A stretch of 64,000 bases of DNA from Gammaproteobacteria bacterium (GTDB lineage Bacteria > Pseudomonadota > Gammaproteobacteria > Xanthomonadales > Marinicellaceae), in NCBI GenBank assembly GCA_041395445.1, contig JAWLAO010000002.1, positions 1-64,000 of the forward strand, given 5' to 3'. This document shows, piece by piece, positions 19,704 to 31,261 of this stretch; positions within the stretch are counted from its first letter, which is position 1, and every line of letters begins with the position of its first letter. The position numbers and the translations under genes are program-made. The notes under the pieces were generated by a model, which saw only the letters and a program-made list of their open reading frames with translations, made no database searches and was not told the DNA's origin.

Positions 19704-19780
19704 AATTTTTACTCAATAACCTTTGGTTAAATATGGTTCTTTATCGTTCTAATTCAATATTTGTAGGTTTGTACAAATAA

Positions 19781-19808
19781 AAAAAGGAGCTGAATTTAGC
19801 TCCTTTTT
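19781..19808. terminator. Strong symmetrical terminator after the BI-1 gene
   Basis: AAAAAGGAGCT (19781-19791) pairs with AGCTCCTTTTT (19798-19808) around a 6-base loop. It works on the minus strand for the BI-1 gene and isolates htpX. Confidence 0.85.
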
Positions 19809-19829
19809 ATTCAAACAATCATGTTTTAA

Positions 19830-20600
19830 TTAATCGTTATTTAATTTTGATAACAGTTTCAATATCTCAAAATACAACCAAACGATTGTAACCATCAAAG
19901 CGAAAGCACCGTACCATTCCATAAATTTAGGCGCGCCTTCAGCTGAACCTCTTTCTACCATATCGAAATCTAAAATCAGGCTTAAAGCCGCAATCGCAAC
20001 AAACAGAACGCTAATTCCGATACTGAATGCACTTCCGTTAGAAAAGCTGTTGACAGCAAAATGAACGCCAAAAAATGAAGCCAGAATGCTGATTCCGTAG
20101 AAAATCATAATGCCAAAAATTGCGGTAATGATGATTTTCTTGAACATCGGAGTCGCTTTAATAATACCTGTTTTGTAAGCTACCAACATACCAACGACTG
20201 TTGCCATGGTTGCCATAGCGGCCTGAATGGCAATTCCCGGATAAACACTATCAAGCATACCGGAAAGAGCACCAAGAAACACACCCTGGAATGCTGCATA
20301 AACAGGACCACCGATGTGTGCCCAGTCAGGTCTTTTCCACAACGCCAGAGAACAAGCAATGGATACAACCAAACTTGTCCAGAAAAATGGCATTAACAAT
20401 TGTGGAGAAGTCATAACTTTACTCCAGCCCCAGGCACCTGTGAATAATGCAATAACAATCAGAATTCCGGTTTTATTGACCGTTCCGTTGATGGTCATTC
20501 TTTGAGAGTTATCAACCACGAACTCATCTGTTGGACCAAGACTCAGATTCTCAGTTTTTTCAAACGCTTTCATAGCAGGATTTGATGATTCAAATTTCAT
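19830..20600 (-). CDS. Bax inhibitor-1/YccA-family membrane protein
   Basis: 256 residues with a cytoplasmic N-terminal tail of about 45 and seven predicted hydrophobic segments. The C terminus keeps the family pattern of a late acidic helix (ILDFDMVERG) and a terminal charged end (ILKLLSKLNND). Members are pH-gated calcium leak channels or FtsH modulators. GAGG lies just before the ATG. The form with a long N-terminal tail resembles the BaxI_1 subgroup; the precise role is not known. Confidence 0.88.
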   Translation of the reverse strand: MKFESSNPAMKAFEKTENLSLGPTDEFVVDNSQRMTINGTVNKTGILIVIALFTGAWGWSKVMTSPQLLMPFFWTSLVVSIACSLALWKRPDWAHIGGPVYAAFQGVFLGALSGMLDSVYPGIAIQAAMATMATVVGMLVAYKTGIIKATPMFKKIIITAIFGIMIFYGISILASFFGVHFAVNSFSNGSAFSIGISVLFVAIAALSLILDFDMVERGSAEGAPKFMEWYGAFALMVTIVWLYFEILKLLSKLNND

Positions 20601-20663
20601 AATTTTCCTCGTAAATTAAAATTAAGCATACTTTAATAATTATCTCACAATTTTTAACATTTT

Positions 20664-21215
20664 TCAAGTATTAAGTTCACCCATAAATTGTCGATAATAC
20701 TTAAGTTCTTCAATGGACTCTTTGACATCATCTAATGCCAAATGATTCCCTTGTTTTTGCAACCCATCCAAAACTTTCGGATTCCAGCGTCGAAATAATT
20801 CTTTAATACTGCTGACGTCAATTTGGCGATAGTGAAAGTAGTTTTCAAGTGTCGGCATCCACTTTGCCAAAAAACGACGATCCTGACAGATTGAATTTCC
20901 ACACATCGGCGAACTGTGAATATCGACATGCTCACGCAAGAATTCCAATGTCATTTGTTCAGCGTCCTTTACTGAAATTCCTGAATCCTCCACACGCGTC
21001 CATAAACCCGAATTGGTATGATGTTCAGTATTCCAGTCATCCATTTTCTCTAAAATTTCTGTAGGCTGATGAATGGCGATGGCTTCGCCTTCAGCAATGA
21101 CATTCAATTCTTTGTCTGTTACAACCACAGCGATTTCCAAAATTCGGTCTTTCAGTGGATTAAGTCCCGTCATTTCCAAATCAATCCATATCAGATTATT
21201 TTTTTTATCAATCAT
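20664..21215 (-). CDS. orn: Oligoribonuclease
   Basis: 183 residues, a DEDDh 3'-5' exoribonuclease that degrades 2-5-mers and linear pGpG from c-di-GMP turnover. Motif I is WIDLEMTGL (Asp12, Glu14), motif II has CQDRRFL, and motif III has [15 protein letters not shown] precedes the ATG. Divergent from rsgA, the usual arrangement in gammaproteobacteria. Essential in many relatives. Confidence 0.97.
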   Translation of the reverse strand: MIDKKNNLIWIDLEMTGLNPLKDRILEIAVVVTDKELNVIAEGEAIAIHQPTEILEKMDDWNTEHHTNSGLWTRVEDSGISVKDAEQMTLEFLREHVDIHSSPMCGNSICQDRRFLAKWMPTLENYFHYRQIDVSSIKELFRRWNPKVLDGLQKQGNHLALDDVKESIEELKYYRQFMGELNT

Positions 21216-21285
21216 TAAGCATTCCTTATTAATATTTCGGCATATTCTACCCTAAAGCCAAACAGAACATGTAAAATACTGTTAT

Positions 21286-22158
21286 ATGAAGAGATATAGA
21301 ATTGTTTCCACACAAAAGCAAACCGCTCAAGTTCTTGATGTTAGGGAAAATATCGAGTTGACTTGCTTTTTTCCCAGAAAACTGAAACCTATCTGTGGTG
21401 ATTTTGTTTCTCTGGAAAATAAAAATGACGAATGGGTTATCAATGAAATTCATCCGTCTCATAATGTTTTTGCCCGTGCCAATCATAAAGGCCAGAAACA
21501 ACAAATTGCAGCCAATGTCGATAATCAGATTATTGTGGTCGCTGTCGAACCGGAACCAACCCGTGATCTCATCAATCGCTATCTGGTTGCTGCCCATAAT
21601 TGTGAAATGCAGCCAATCATCATTTTTAATAAAAATGATATCAATGAACACTTCTTTGATGAGGAACAACAAATCTATCAGGATTTGGGATACAAAACTT
21701 TCTCAACCAACACCGAAAACCAAAACCAATTTGATGAGCTGCTTGAAATTATGAAAGGCAAAACTTCAATTTTTGTGGGAATGTCCGGTGTCGGTAAATC
21801 ATCGATTAGTGAAATTATTTTAGGGCAAGAGTTGAAAACCGGTGAAATTTCTAAAAAAACCGGCAAAGGTTCGCATGTCACCTCAGTCACTCAATTATTT
21901 AAAATTGACAAGATTGACGGGTATTTAATTGATTCACCCGGTGTGTGGGAGTATGGACTATGGAAAATGGAAGCTCAGGAAATTGCTCATGGATTCCCCG
22001 AAATTGAAAAAGAATCCCATCAATGTAAATTCAGCAACTGCACACACACCCACGAACCCAAATGTGCTGTCAAAACAGCCGTCGAAAATAATCAAATTCA
22101 TCAAAAACGCTATCAATCCTATCTGCGGATTATAGATTCAATGAAATATTGGGAGTAA
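21286..22158 (+). CDS. rsgA: Ribosome small-subunit GTPase RsgA
   Basis: 290 residues, a circularly permuted GTPase: NKND (115-118) comes before Walker A GMSGVGKS (165-172) and DSPG (216-219). An N-terminal OB fold and a C-terminal zinc knuckle (Cys247, Cys252, His254, Cys260) frame it. It checks late 30S maturation. Slightly shorter than E. coli RsgA (350) because the N-terminal tail is absent. The NUDIX gene follows 4 bp downstream. Confidence 0.96.
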   Translation: MKRYRIVSTQKQTAQVLDVRENIELTCFFPRKLKPICGDFVSLENKNDEWVINEIHPSHNVFARANHKGQKQQIAANVDNQIIVVAVEPEPTRDLINRYLVAAHNCEMQPIIIFNKNDINEHFFDEEQQIYQDLGYKTFSTNTENQNQFDELLEIMKGKTSIFVGMSGVGKSSISEIILGQELKTGEISKKTGKGSHVTSVTQLFKIDKIDGYLIDSPGVWEYGLWKMEAQEIAHGFPEIEKESHQCKFSNCTHTHEPKCAVKTAVENNQIHQKRYQSYLRIIDSMKYWE

Positions 22159-22162
22159 TCAA

Positions 22163-22741
22163 TTGGAAATAAAATTCTGCCCCTATTGCGGTGGTAAAAC
22201 CGAGAACAAAACACCGAATACCGACGATCATGTTCGTGCTGTTTGCACGGAATGTCATGCCATTCATTATCGCAATCCAAAAATTATTGCCGGTGTGATT
22301 ATTGAGCATGATGGTCAAATCTTGCTGGCGAAACGAGCTATTCAGCCTCGTTATGGCACCTGGACTGTTCCTGCCGGATTTATGGAACTGGATGAAACGG
22401 TTCAAGCTGGAGCAGCCAGAGAATGTTTTGAGGAAACTCATGCTCAAATTAAAAATCAGGAGCTATTTGGAGTTTATAATTCCATCGTAAATTCACAGGT
22501 TTATATCATGTTCAGAGCTCAATTAGCTGAATATTTCTTTGAGCCAACCAGTGAAAGCCTTGAAGTTAAATTATTCCAGCCTGATGAAATTCCCTGGGAT
22601 AACATCTCATTTCCAATTGTCAATTCTGCATTGAAACGCTTTGTTGAAGAAATGCAAAGTGGATTCACAGTCCAACTCGAAGATGTTTATGAGAATTTTG
22701 AAGGTTCTATATCGAAAGGATATTTTGATAAAAAATCCTGA
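22163..22741 (+). CDS. NUDIX hydrolase with N-terminal zinc ribbon
   Basis: 192 residues. A zinc ribbon (FCPYCGG, then VCTECH) is followed by a NUDIX box: GFMELDE, then AARECFEETHA (about 72-93). This layout is shared with NudC-like and ADP-ribose or NAD(H) pyrophosphatases, although the full NudC architecture is not present. The start is an unusual TTG at 22163 with GGGAG at 22151-22155 and only 4 bp after rsgA, so it is probably in the rsgA operon. The substrate is unassigned. Confidence 0.85.
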   Translation: MEIKFCPYCGGKTENKTPNTDDHVRAVCTECHAIHYRNPKIIAGVIIEHDGQILLAKRAIQPRYGTWTVPAGFMELDETVQAGAARECFEETHAQIKNQELFGVYNSIVNSQVYIMFRAQLAEYFFEPTSESLEVKLFQPDEIPWDNISFPIVNSALKRFVEEMQSGFTVQLEDVYENFEGSISKGYFDKKS

Positions 22742-22819
22742 CAACACACACTTTTCAGAGTTAGAATAAAAAGCAGGTGATTGAGAATTGTTTGAAACCA
22801 ACAATTATCATCAATTAAC

Positions 22820-22847
22820 TTGAAATTTGAACGAAAATAAATATATT
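22820..22847 (+). promoter_or_regulatory. Promoter candidate for the RND efflux operon
   Basis: TTGAAA (22820-22825) and TATATT (22842-22847) spaced by 16 bases, upstream of the adaptor gene. The -10 overlaps the palindrome at 22842-22863. Confidence 0.45.
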
Positions 22848-22863
22848 AGCGCTTGCTAATATA
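22842..22863. promoter_or_regulatory. Palindromic operator candidate of the efflux operon
   Basis: Perfect 9-bp inverted repeat TATATTAGC-GCTT-GCTAATATA ending 16 bases before the adaptor ATG and overlapping the putative -10. The size and position are typical of a TetR/AcrR-type operator. No such regulator gene is adjacent. Confidence 0.5.
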
Positions 22864-22878
22864 ATAATCCGGAATATT

Positions 22879-23874
22879 ATGAAACTACAATCAATCAGTT
22901 ATTTAATGAGCCTTCTTGTGTTTTGTTCTGTGGCTTTGAGCCAAGAAGAAACTTATCTCACCGAACTGCAAACATTGGATGAATATCGTGTTTTAAATGG
23001 TGAAATTGAGGCTGTGAACAAAGCGACAGTTTCTGCGCAAACAGCGGGGCGTGTTTCCAAATTGAATTATGATGTGGATGATTATGTTTCAAAAAATTCC
23101 ATATTGGTTGAATTCACCAATGACGAGCAAAAATCAGGTCTGAAACAAGCTGAAGAGAATGCCAAAGCGGCAAAAATTGCCTTTGAACAAGCGGAAACAG
23201 ATTATGTGAGAGTGAAAGATATTTATGAAAAAAAACTGGTTGCAAAAAGCCAACTGGATCAGGCTCTTTCCAACCGTAATGCTCTTGAAGCTAAAGCCTC
23301 TGCTGCCGAAGCCGCAGTCTTAGCTGCTAAAAAACAATTTGAATACACGGTTATTCGTGCGCCTTACGATGGCATTGTGACCAATCGTTTTGTGGAACAA
23401 GGTGAGACCGTTAGTCCCGGCACTCCAATTATGGAAGGTCTCAGTTTGGACAATCTACGGGTCATCACCTACGTTCCGGAAAGTATCATTACCAAAGTGA
23501 GAAACAATCCTCATGCCATTATTCAACTGAATGACGGAACTGAAATCACAGCTGACAAAGTGACTATTTTCCCTTATGCCAATCAGACAACCAGAACTTT
23601 TAAAGTCAGATTGGATTTAGCTCAAACAGAGAACACTCTTTTCCCCGGAATGTCGGTGAAAATCAAGTTTAAAATTGGTGAAAAACCTGCAATCACGATC
23701 CCAGAGTCCGCTGTTGTCACTCGAAGTGAATTGATTATGGCTTATGTTTTGTCTGAAGATGGTGAAATTCTTCCGCGTCAAATTAAAACCGGGATTAAAC
23801 ATGATGGCAAAATTGAAGTGATTTCAGGCATTTCAGAGAATGAAAAAGTGCTGATTAATCCATTGGTGAAGTGA
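22879..23874 (+). CDS. RND efflux periplasmic adaptor (membrane fusion protein)
   Basis: 331 residues. A signal peptide (residues 1-21) is followed by the first half of a biotinyl-lipoyl domain, a helical hairpin of about 60 residues (EENAKAAKIAFEQAE onward), the second lipoyl half (VIRAPYDGIVTNRFV), and beta-barrel and membrane-proximal domains. It bridges the RND pump to a TolC-type channel, which is not encoded here. The stop is 1 base before the pump ATG, so the two are co-transcribed. Confidence 0.93.
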   Translation: MKLQSISYLMSLLVFCSVALSQEETYLTELQTLDEYRVLNGEIEAVNKATVSAQTAGRVSKLNYDVDDYVSKNSILVEFTNDEQKSGLKQAEENAKAAKIAFEQAETDYVRVKDIYEKKLVAKSQLDQALSNRNALEAKASAAEAAVLAAKKQFEYTVIRAPYDGIVTNRFVEQGETVSPGTPIMEGLSLDNLRVITYVPESIITKVRNNPHAIIQLNDGTEITADKVTIFPYANQTTRTFKVRLDLAQTENTLFPGMSVKIKFKIGEKPAITIPESAVVTRSELIMAYVLSEDGEILPRQIKTGIKHDGKIEVISGISENEKVLINPLVK

Positions 23875-23875
23875 G

Positions 23876-26800
23876 ATGAAATATTCAATTTCAGGTAAAC
23901 TGGCAGAAAAATTTCAACTCAGCCCAATCACACCTCTTATAGCTTTAGTGGCTGTTTTACTCGGCATTTTTGCGATTTTTATAACCCCCAGAGAAGAAGA
24001 ACCACAGATTGATGTGACATTCGCCAATGTTTATATTGCTTTACCCGGAGCCAGTGCCAAAGAGGTTGAGAACTTAATTTCCTTTCCTGCGGAACAGGTT
24101 CTGGATTCGATTGCTGATGTCAAACATATTTATTCCATTTCTCGTCCGGGATTAGCTATAGTCAGTGTGCAGTTCGAAGTTGGGGTGAAGCGTAAAGATG
24201 CAATAGTTCGGCTTTATAATGAAATCCATTCCAATTCAGACTGGTTGCCGGTGTCTTTGGGTGCATCGCAACCATTGATTAAACCAATGGGAATTGATGA
24301 TGTACCGATTGTGACAGTTACGTTTTGGAGTGAAGATGAATCCGTTGGCAGCTTTGAATTGCAACAGGTTTCACATGCCATCGAAGCAGAAATCAAGCGC
24401 ATACCAAACACTCGTATTGTTGAAACAACCGGCGGACCACAACATGTTGTGCACGTTCAGTTAAACCCTGAAGATTTAGTCGCTTATAATTTGGACTTTA
24501 AATCGATTGAAAACGCCCTAAAAGCGAGTAATTTTGCTACCTATTCGGGAAACGTGATCGAGAACAATCAAGTTCAGCCGGTACAAACCGGAACATTGCT
24601 GGCAAATGTTGAAGATATAAAAAATCTGGTTGTCGCAGTAAATAATGGAATGCCGGTTTATTTAACGGACATTGCCACCATCAGCAATACTCCCGACAGT
24701 CCGGATAACTATGTTTGGATGACAGGCGGAAAAGCATGGAAAGGTGAGGGAAAACCGGAATTCTCACCGGCCGTGACATTAGCAATTGGCAAAAAAGCAG
24801 GTAGCAATGCAGTTGATATTGCCGATGCCGTGATAGCTGCCGGAGAAAAACTTCGAGCCACGCACATTCCTGAAAATGTCAATTTTGAAATCACCAGAAA
24901 TTACGGAAAGACTGCGGATGATAAGGCTCAGAAGCTAATGACGAAATTGATGTTTGCCACAGCTTCGGTGGTTTTACTGATTTTAGTGGCATTGGGATGG
25001 CGTGAAGCGATTGTTGTCGGCTTAGCCGTTTCTATCACTTTAGCAGTCACCTTATTTGCATCATGGGCGTATGGTTTTACGCTCAATCGGGTTTCATTAT
25101 TTGCCTTGATATTTTCGATTGGTATTTTAGTGGATGATGCGGTTGTCATTGTAGAAAACATTCACCGACATTTATCTCTGGGTAAGAAAAAACTCTCTGA
25201 ATTGATTCCTTTAGCGGTTGATGAAGTCGGAGGACCTACTATTTTGGCAACTTTCACAGTCATTGCTGCATTGATGCCAATGGCGTTTGTGACGGGTTTG
25301 ATGGGACCTTATATGAGCCCGATTCCAATTAACGCTAGTATGGGAATGTTGCTATCTTTGATAATTGCACTAATCGTGACACCTTGGCTGTTTGCTAAAA
25401 TCATCGGTAATAAAGTTCATCATTCCGACTCGGATGGTTCTGGCAAACCGGGTTTCTTTACTAAGGTAATGACTCCTTTTTTAGGAAATAACAAAAAAGG
25501 CAAACTCAATCGTTATTTACTGATTTCCGGTGTTGTTTTGATGATGTTTTTATCAGTCATCCTGGTACCGACTCAGCAGGTTATCCTGAAAATGTTGCCT
25601 TTTGATAACAAATCTGAAATTCAGGTTGTTGTTGATGCTCCTGAAGGGACAACTCTGGAGACCACAAATCAAGTTATGACTGAGATTGGCAACTATCTTA
25701 AAGACGTCGAAGAGGTTGAACATATTGTTGCTTATGCCGGAACAACTTCGCCAATCAATTTTAATGGTTTGGTCAGGCAATACTTCTTGCGTCAGGGAGA
25801 AAATGTTGGTGATATGCAAATCACTTTGGTGGATAAACATGATCGTGATAAACAAAGCCATGAAGTGGCGATAAACATCAGACCTGCAATTACTGAAATT
25901 GCAAAAAAACACGGCGTTATTGCCAAAATTGTTGAAGTGCCGCCCGGACCACCGGTTCAATCGCCGATTGTTGCTGAAATTTACGGACAATCAGATGCAC
26001 AAAGAAAGAAAACTGCTCAAAGGATTGAACAAGCTTTTCATAAAGTCAAAGGCATTGTTGACATTGACACATCGATAGAAACAGAAAGCCCGCGTAAAGT
26101 TTTCGTAGTTGACAGAGCCAAGGCGGCGACTTTGGGTGTTTCTCAGGCTGATATTGCTCTTGCTATTCAAACCGCTTTGAAAGGAAATGACATCAGTTAT
26201 TTACACAATAGCAGTAATAAATACAGCGTACCGATTCGCCTTGAAATTCCGGCAAATCGCCAGAATGATTTACAAACATTATTGAGCGTTCCGATTCAAA
26301 GTGTCAGCGGTGAATTAGTCGCTTTGGGTGAAGTTGTCCACATTGAACAAAGAAACTGGGAAGATACGATTTATCACAAAGACTTACTTCCGGTGACTTT
26401 TGTAACAGCTGATATGTCAGGGTATCAGGATTCGCCACTTTACGGGATGTTTGAACTGGTTGATGAAATCGAAAGCAATACCCAGATTGAGCAAAACTTC
26501 ATCAACAACCCGGACTTTGTCACTCACTCTATGTTGAAATGGGATGGTGAATGGCAAATCACATACGAAACTTTTCGTGACATGGGGATTGCCTATGCAA
26601 TTGGTCTGATATTGATTTACCTGCTGATTGTGGCTCAGTTTAACTCGTACTTTGTACCGTTAATCATTATGGCTCCAATTCCTTTAACAATTATCGGTGT
26701 CATGCCGGGACATTGGCTTGCCGGATCACAATTCACTGCGACTTCCATGATTGGTATGATAGCGCTTGCAGGAATTATTGTCAGAAACTCCATTCTGTTA

Positions 26801-27061
26801 GTGGACTTTATTTCAGTTCAAGTTGCCGACGGCATTGCCCTTAAAACAGCAGTGATTGATTCCGCTAAAGTTCGTGCCAAGCCAATTATTCTTACTGGTG
26901 TGGCAGCAATGATGGGAGCTTTCTTTATTCTTGACGACCCGATATTTAATGGTCTGGCAGTTTCACTCATCAGTGGAATTTTGGTATCAACCTTGCTCAC
27001 TTTAATTGTGATACCGGTACTATATTTTTGGTATTTGTCCCGTTTTAGACAGAATAATTAA
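23876..27061 (+). CDS. RND-family efflux transporter, inner-membrane pump
   Basis: 1061 residues, AcrB-superfamily length. Twelve transmembrane helices with two large periplasmic loops. The proton-relay pair is in helix 4 (GILVDDAVVIVEN). It opens with a short cytoplasmic amphipathic stretch, then LIALVAVLLGIFAIF. The sequence type (PREEEPQIDVTFANV, then GASAKEVENLISFP) fits the divergent RND group often annotated as multidrug or hydrophobe efflux and found beside a single adaptor. The substrate cannot be predicted. Confidence 0.93.
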   Translation: MKYSISGKLAEKFQLSPITPLIALVAVLLGIFAIFITPREEEPQIDVTFANVYIALPGASAKEVENLISFPAEQVLDSIADVKHIYSISRPGLAIVSVQFEVGVKRKDAIVRLYNEIHSNSDWLPVSLGASQPLIKPMGIDDVPIVTVTFWSEDESVGSFELQQVSHAIEAEIKRIPNTRIVETTGGPQHVVHVQLNPEDLVAYNLDFKSIENALKASNFATYSGNVIENNQVQPVQTGTLLANVEDIKNLVVAVNNGMPVYLTDIATISNTPDSPDNYVWMTGGKAWKGEGKPEFSPAVTLAIGKKAGSNAVDIADAVIAAGEKLRATHIPENVNFEITRNYGKTADDKAQKLMTKLMFATASVVLLILVALGWREAIVVGLAVSITLAVTLFASWAYGFTLNRVSLFALIFSIGILVDDAVVIVENIHRHLSLGKKKLSELIPLAVDEVGGPTILATFTVIAALMPMAFVTGLMGPYMSPIPINASMGMLLSLIIALIVTPWLFAKIIGNKVHHSDSDGSGKPGFFTKVMTPFLGNNKKGKLNRYLLISGVVLMMFLSVILVPTQQVILKMLPFDNKSEIQVVVDAPEGTTLETTNQVMTEIGNYLKDVEEVEHIVAYAGTTSPINFNGLVRQYFLRQGENVGDMQITLVDKHDRDKQSHEVAINIRPAITEIAKKHGVIAKIVEVPPGPPVQSPIVAEIYGQSDAQRKKTAQRIEQAFHKVKGIVDIDTSIETESPRKVFVVDRAKAATLGVSQADIALAIQTALKGNDISYLHNSSNKYSVPIRLEIPANRQNDLQTLLSVPIQSVSGELVALGEVVHIEQRNWEDTIYHKDLLPVTFVTADMSGYQDSPLYGMFELVDEIESNTQIEQNFINNPDFVTHSMLKWDGEWQITYETFRDMGIAYAIGLILIYLLIVAQFNSYFVPLIIMAPIPLTIIGVMPGHWLAGSQFTATSMIGMIALAGIIVRNSILLVDFISVQVADGIALKTAVIDSAKVRAKPIILTGVAAMMGAFFILDDPIFNGLAVSLISGILVSTLLTLIVIPVLYFWYLSRFRQNN

Positions 27062-27086
27062 TTTTATTCATTTCACATCTATATCA

Positions 27087-27128
27087 TTGAGAATGCAATT
27101 TTTTAAAGAGTTTAAGTTGCATTCTCAA
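27087..27128. terminator. Hairpin after the efflux operon
   Basis: Perfect 12-bp stem TTGAGAATGCAA (27087-27098) / TTGCATTCTCAA (27117-27128), 26 bases after the pump stop. It has no good T run, so it may terminate or stabilise the 3' end. Confidence 0.55.
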
Positions 27129-27226
27129 ATTCAAAACCAAATTATTTTTTAATAAATATATTTAATTTTACTTTTCTGTAATATCATTCATAAATTAATC
27201 TGAGTTTTATTAAATCTTAAAATGAT

Positions 27227-27934
27227 ATGTTAGATAAAGTTTTACATGCTCCAATCTATCAAGCTATGAGACAAAATCCTTTGTTTCAAATGCTTGGAGA
27301 TGAACATATCGAACAAATGCTCACATTTTCATATTGTAAAGAGTATTCACAGGATCAAATTATTTTTCAACAGGGTGAACCTTTAAACTGCTTTTATTAC
27401 GTTTGCGATGGCGCGGTGAAATTAACACGTAACACGCGAAATGGCGATGAAAAAATAATAGAGGTTGTTTGTCCCGGAAGAACATTCGCTGAAGCTGCAA
27501 TCTTTATGGGGGTGCCTCAGTATCCTGTTTCTGTTTCTGCGATTAAAAGAAGCACTTTGGTTGCAATCAATGGTAAGGAATTCATTAAAATTCTGAAAAA
27601 TGATAGTGATCTGACATTGAAAATGCTTGCTCACCTATCAAGGAGATTGCATTGGATGCTATCAGAGCTTGACAAGCTCACCCTACACAATGCATCATTC
27701 AGAATTATTGATTATTTTTTATCACACGTCAAAAACATCTCATCAAACGATTATGATTTGGAGCTTGATGTCCCTAAAAGAGACATTGCATCTCGTTTGT
27801 CAATTAAGCCGGAAACATTGTCTCGAGTTTTGAAGTCTCTGCAAGAAAGAGGTCTCATAACCATTCAAGATAATCATATTCATTTACATAATATTTTCAT
27901 GCTCAAGAGAATGGTTGAATTGGAAGAAATTTAG
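27227..27934 (+). CDS. dnr: DNR-type Crp/Fnr transcription regulator
   Basis: 235 residues. A cyclic-nucleotide-like sensor domain (FQQGEPLNCFYYVCDGAVK, then GDEKIIEVVCPG and TFAEAAIFM) closely follows Pseudomonas DNR. There is no N-terminal Fe-S cysteine cluster as in FNR. The C-terminal winged helix has RDIASRLSIKPETLSRVLK as the recognition helix. DNR proteins activate denitrification genes in response to NO through a bound haem. It sits directly upstream of the nor-nir island, whose promoters carry matching boxes. The symbol is by family resemblance. No box is seen before its own start. Confidence 0.85.
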   Translation: MLDKVLHAPIYQAMRQNPLFQMLGDEHIEQMLTFSYCKEYSQDQIIFQQGEPLNCFYYVCDGAVKLTRNTRNGDEKIIEVVCPGRTFAEAAIFMGVPQYPVSVSAIKRSTLVAINGKEFIKILKNDSDLTLKMLAHLSRRLHWMLSELDKLTLHNASFRIIDYFLSHVKNISSNDYDLELDVPKRDIASRLSIKPETLSRVLKSLQERGLITIQDNHIHLHNIFMLKRMVELEEI

Positions 27935-27964
27935 TTTTACATTTTTATCGGCTAAAAGCTCCAT

Positions 27965-27978
27965 TTGACTTACATCAA
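27965..27978 (+). promoter_or_regulatory. DNR/FNR box upstream of the porin
   Basis: TTGACTTACATCAA, a full FNR-type dyad. A TAAAAT -10 at 28000-28005 puts its centre near -41, the class II activator position. Identical in sequence to the box before nirS. Confidence 0.75.
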
Positions 27979-28059
27979 TGCTATTTTATTTTGTGGTTCT
28001 AAAATTGTTTCATGTAAATGAGGTAACTCATATCTGATATAACAATTTTGGAGCAGAAA

Positions 28060-29250
28060 ATGAAACATAAAGTACTAACGCTAGCATTAATTGGAGTTTT
28101 AAACTCAGGCAGTGCAGCTGATAATTTTTTAGATTCCTTAAGTGAAGGAGAGTCCAGTCTTTCATTTAGATATCGTTATGAAATCGTCGATCAGGACGGA
28201 TTCGCAAAGAACGCCAATGCGTCAACTTTGAGAACTCGTTTGAATTATAAAACCAGCGAATACAATGGATTTAGCTTCTTCATTGAAGCTGACAATATTC
28301 TTGAGGCTTTTGTTGATAATTATGATGCCGGCGCCGGCAATTCACCTGGAAATTCACAATATCCTGTTGTTGCAGATCCGCAAGGAACTGAAATAAATCA
28401 AGCATGGATAAATTATAGCTTTTCCGAGAGAGGTCAAGTCAAACTTGGACGTCAAAGAATTCTCCTTGATAACCAAAGATTTGTCGGTGGTGTTGGCTGG
28501 AGACAGAATGAGCAGACTTATGATGGAATATCATCAACAATTCCTATCGCTCAGTCAAATTTATTTTTGGCTTATATTAACAACATCAATCGAATTTTTG
28601 GAGATGATGTCGCGGCAGGAGATAATGATACAGATACAATTTTGATGAACTGGTCCAATGATTTTCAGGATATTGGTAAATTGACAGCTTATTATTACGA
28701 TATTGACAATAAAGATATCCCTTCATTCTCCACATCTACTTATGGTGTCAAATTTCAAGGCAAGCTCGATGATTTTAGCTATGGTATCGAGTTATCTGAA
28801 CAGTCAGATGCTCACAATAATCCGGTTGATTATTCAGCAAGCTATTGGCGTCTAGACGGAAGTTATAAATTCGAAAAAATAGATTTGTTTGGTGGCTATG
28901 AAGTTCTTGAAGGTGATAAAAATAATGCCGGAGCGATGTTTAGAACTCCTTTGGCAACATTACATGCATTTAATGGTTGGGCAGATAAGTTTTTGAATAC
29001 TCCTGCTGATGGGTTGGAAGATACCTTCATAGGATTGAAAGGTAATACTCATGGCTTTGCATGGCAAGCGGTTTATCATGATTTTCAAGCACAAGACTCA
29101 AATTTGAACTATGGCGATGAAATTGATTTTTCTATTGGGCGAAAACTCAATAAAAATGTATCACTATTGGTTAAAGCCGCCTTCTTTGATGCTAAAGATT
29201 TTGCTACTGACACAGAGAAACTTTGGTTCATGTTGAGTGCAGATTTCTGA
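28060..29250 (+). CDS. Outer-membrane porin of the alginate-export family
   Basis: About 396 residues with a signal peptide ending near SGSAA-DN. The mature part is a succession of amphipathic beta strands ending in Phe (LSADF), the outer-membrane signature. LGRQRILLDNQRFVGGVGW is characteristic of alginate-export-like porins common in marine gammaproteobacteria. ATG 28060 is chosen over TTG 28048 because GGAG (28050-28053) serves it. The DNR box and its place between the regulator and norCB suggest use under denitrifying conditions, perhaps for anion uptake; this is inferred. Confidence 0.8.
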   Translation: MKHKVLTLALIGVLNSGSAADNFLDSLSEGESSLSFRYRYEIVDQDGFAKNANASTLRTRLNYKTSEYNGFSFFIEADNILEAFVDNYDAGAGNSPGNSQYPVVADPQGTEINQAWINYSFSERGQVKLGRQRILLDNQRFVGGVGWRQNEQTYDGISSTIPIAQSNLFLAYINNINRIFGDDVAAGDNDTDTILMNWSNDFQDIGKLTAYYYDIDNKDIPSFSTSTYGVKFQGKLDDFSYGIELSEQSDAHNNPVDYSASYWRLDGSYKFEKIDLFGGYEVLEGDKNNAGAMFRTPLATLHAFNGWADKFLNTPADGLEDTFIGLKGNTHGFAWQAVYHDFQAQDSNLNYGDEIDFSIGRKLNKNVSLLVKAAFFDAKDFATDTEKLWFMLSADF

Positions 29251-29271
29251 GTCTTGTTCTTACCAAAATTG

Positions 29272-29304
29272 CAAAGAGGTTTTCAGTTATTGAGAACCTC
29301 TTTG
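29272..29304 (+). terminator. Terminator after the porin gene
   Basis: CAAAGAGGTT (29272-29281) pairs with AACCTCTTTG (29295-29304), followed by TTTCC. It separates the porin from norC. Confidence 0.7.
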
Positions 29305-29347
29305 TTTCCTTATAACAACCAAAAATTAAACTGCTAGATTTGTTGAA

Positions 29348-29361
29348 TTGATTTAGGTCAA
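29348..29361 (+). promoter_or_regulatory. DNR/FNR box upstream of norC
   Basis: TTGATTTAGGTCAA, a full dyad. With TATCAT at 29384-29389 as -10 its centre lies close to -41.5. This is the expected activator site for nitric oxide reductase. Confidence 0.8.
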
Positions 29362-29422
29362 TTCAATAAATCCCGTTAAGTCATATCATTGCGGTGTTAG
29401 TTTGTTAATAGAAGAGGTTCTT

Positions 29423-31245
<1,823 letters not shown>

Positions 31246-31261
31246 GAGATGGATGTTACGT

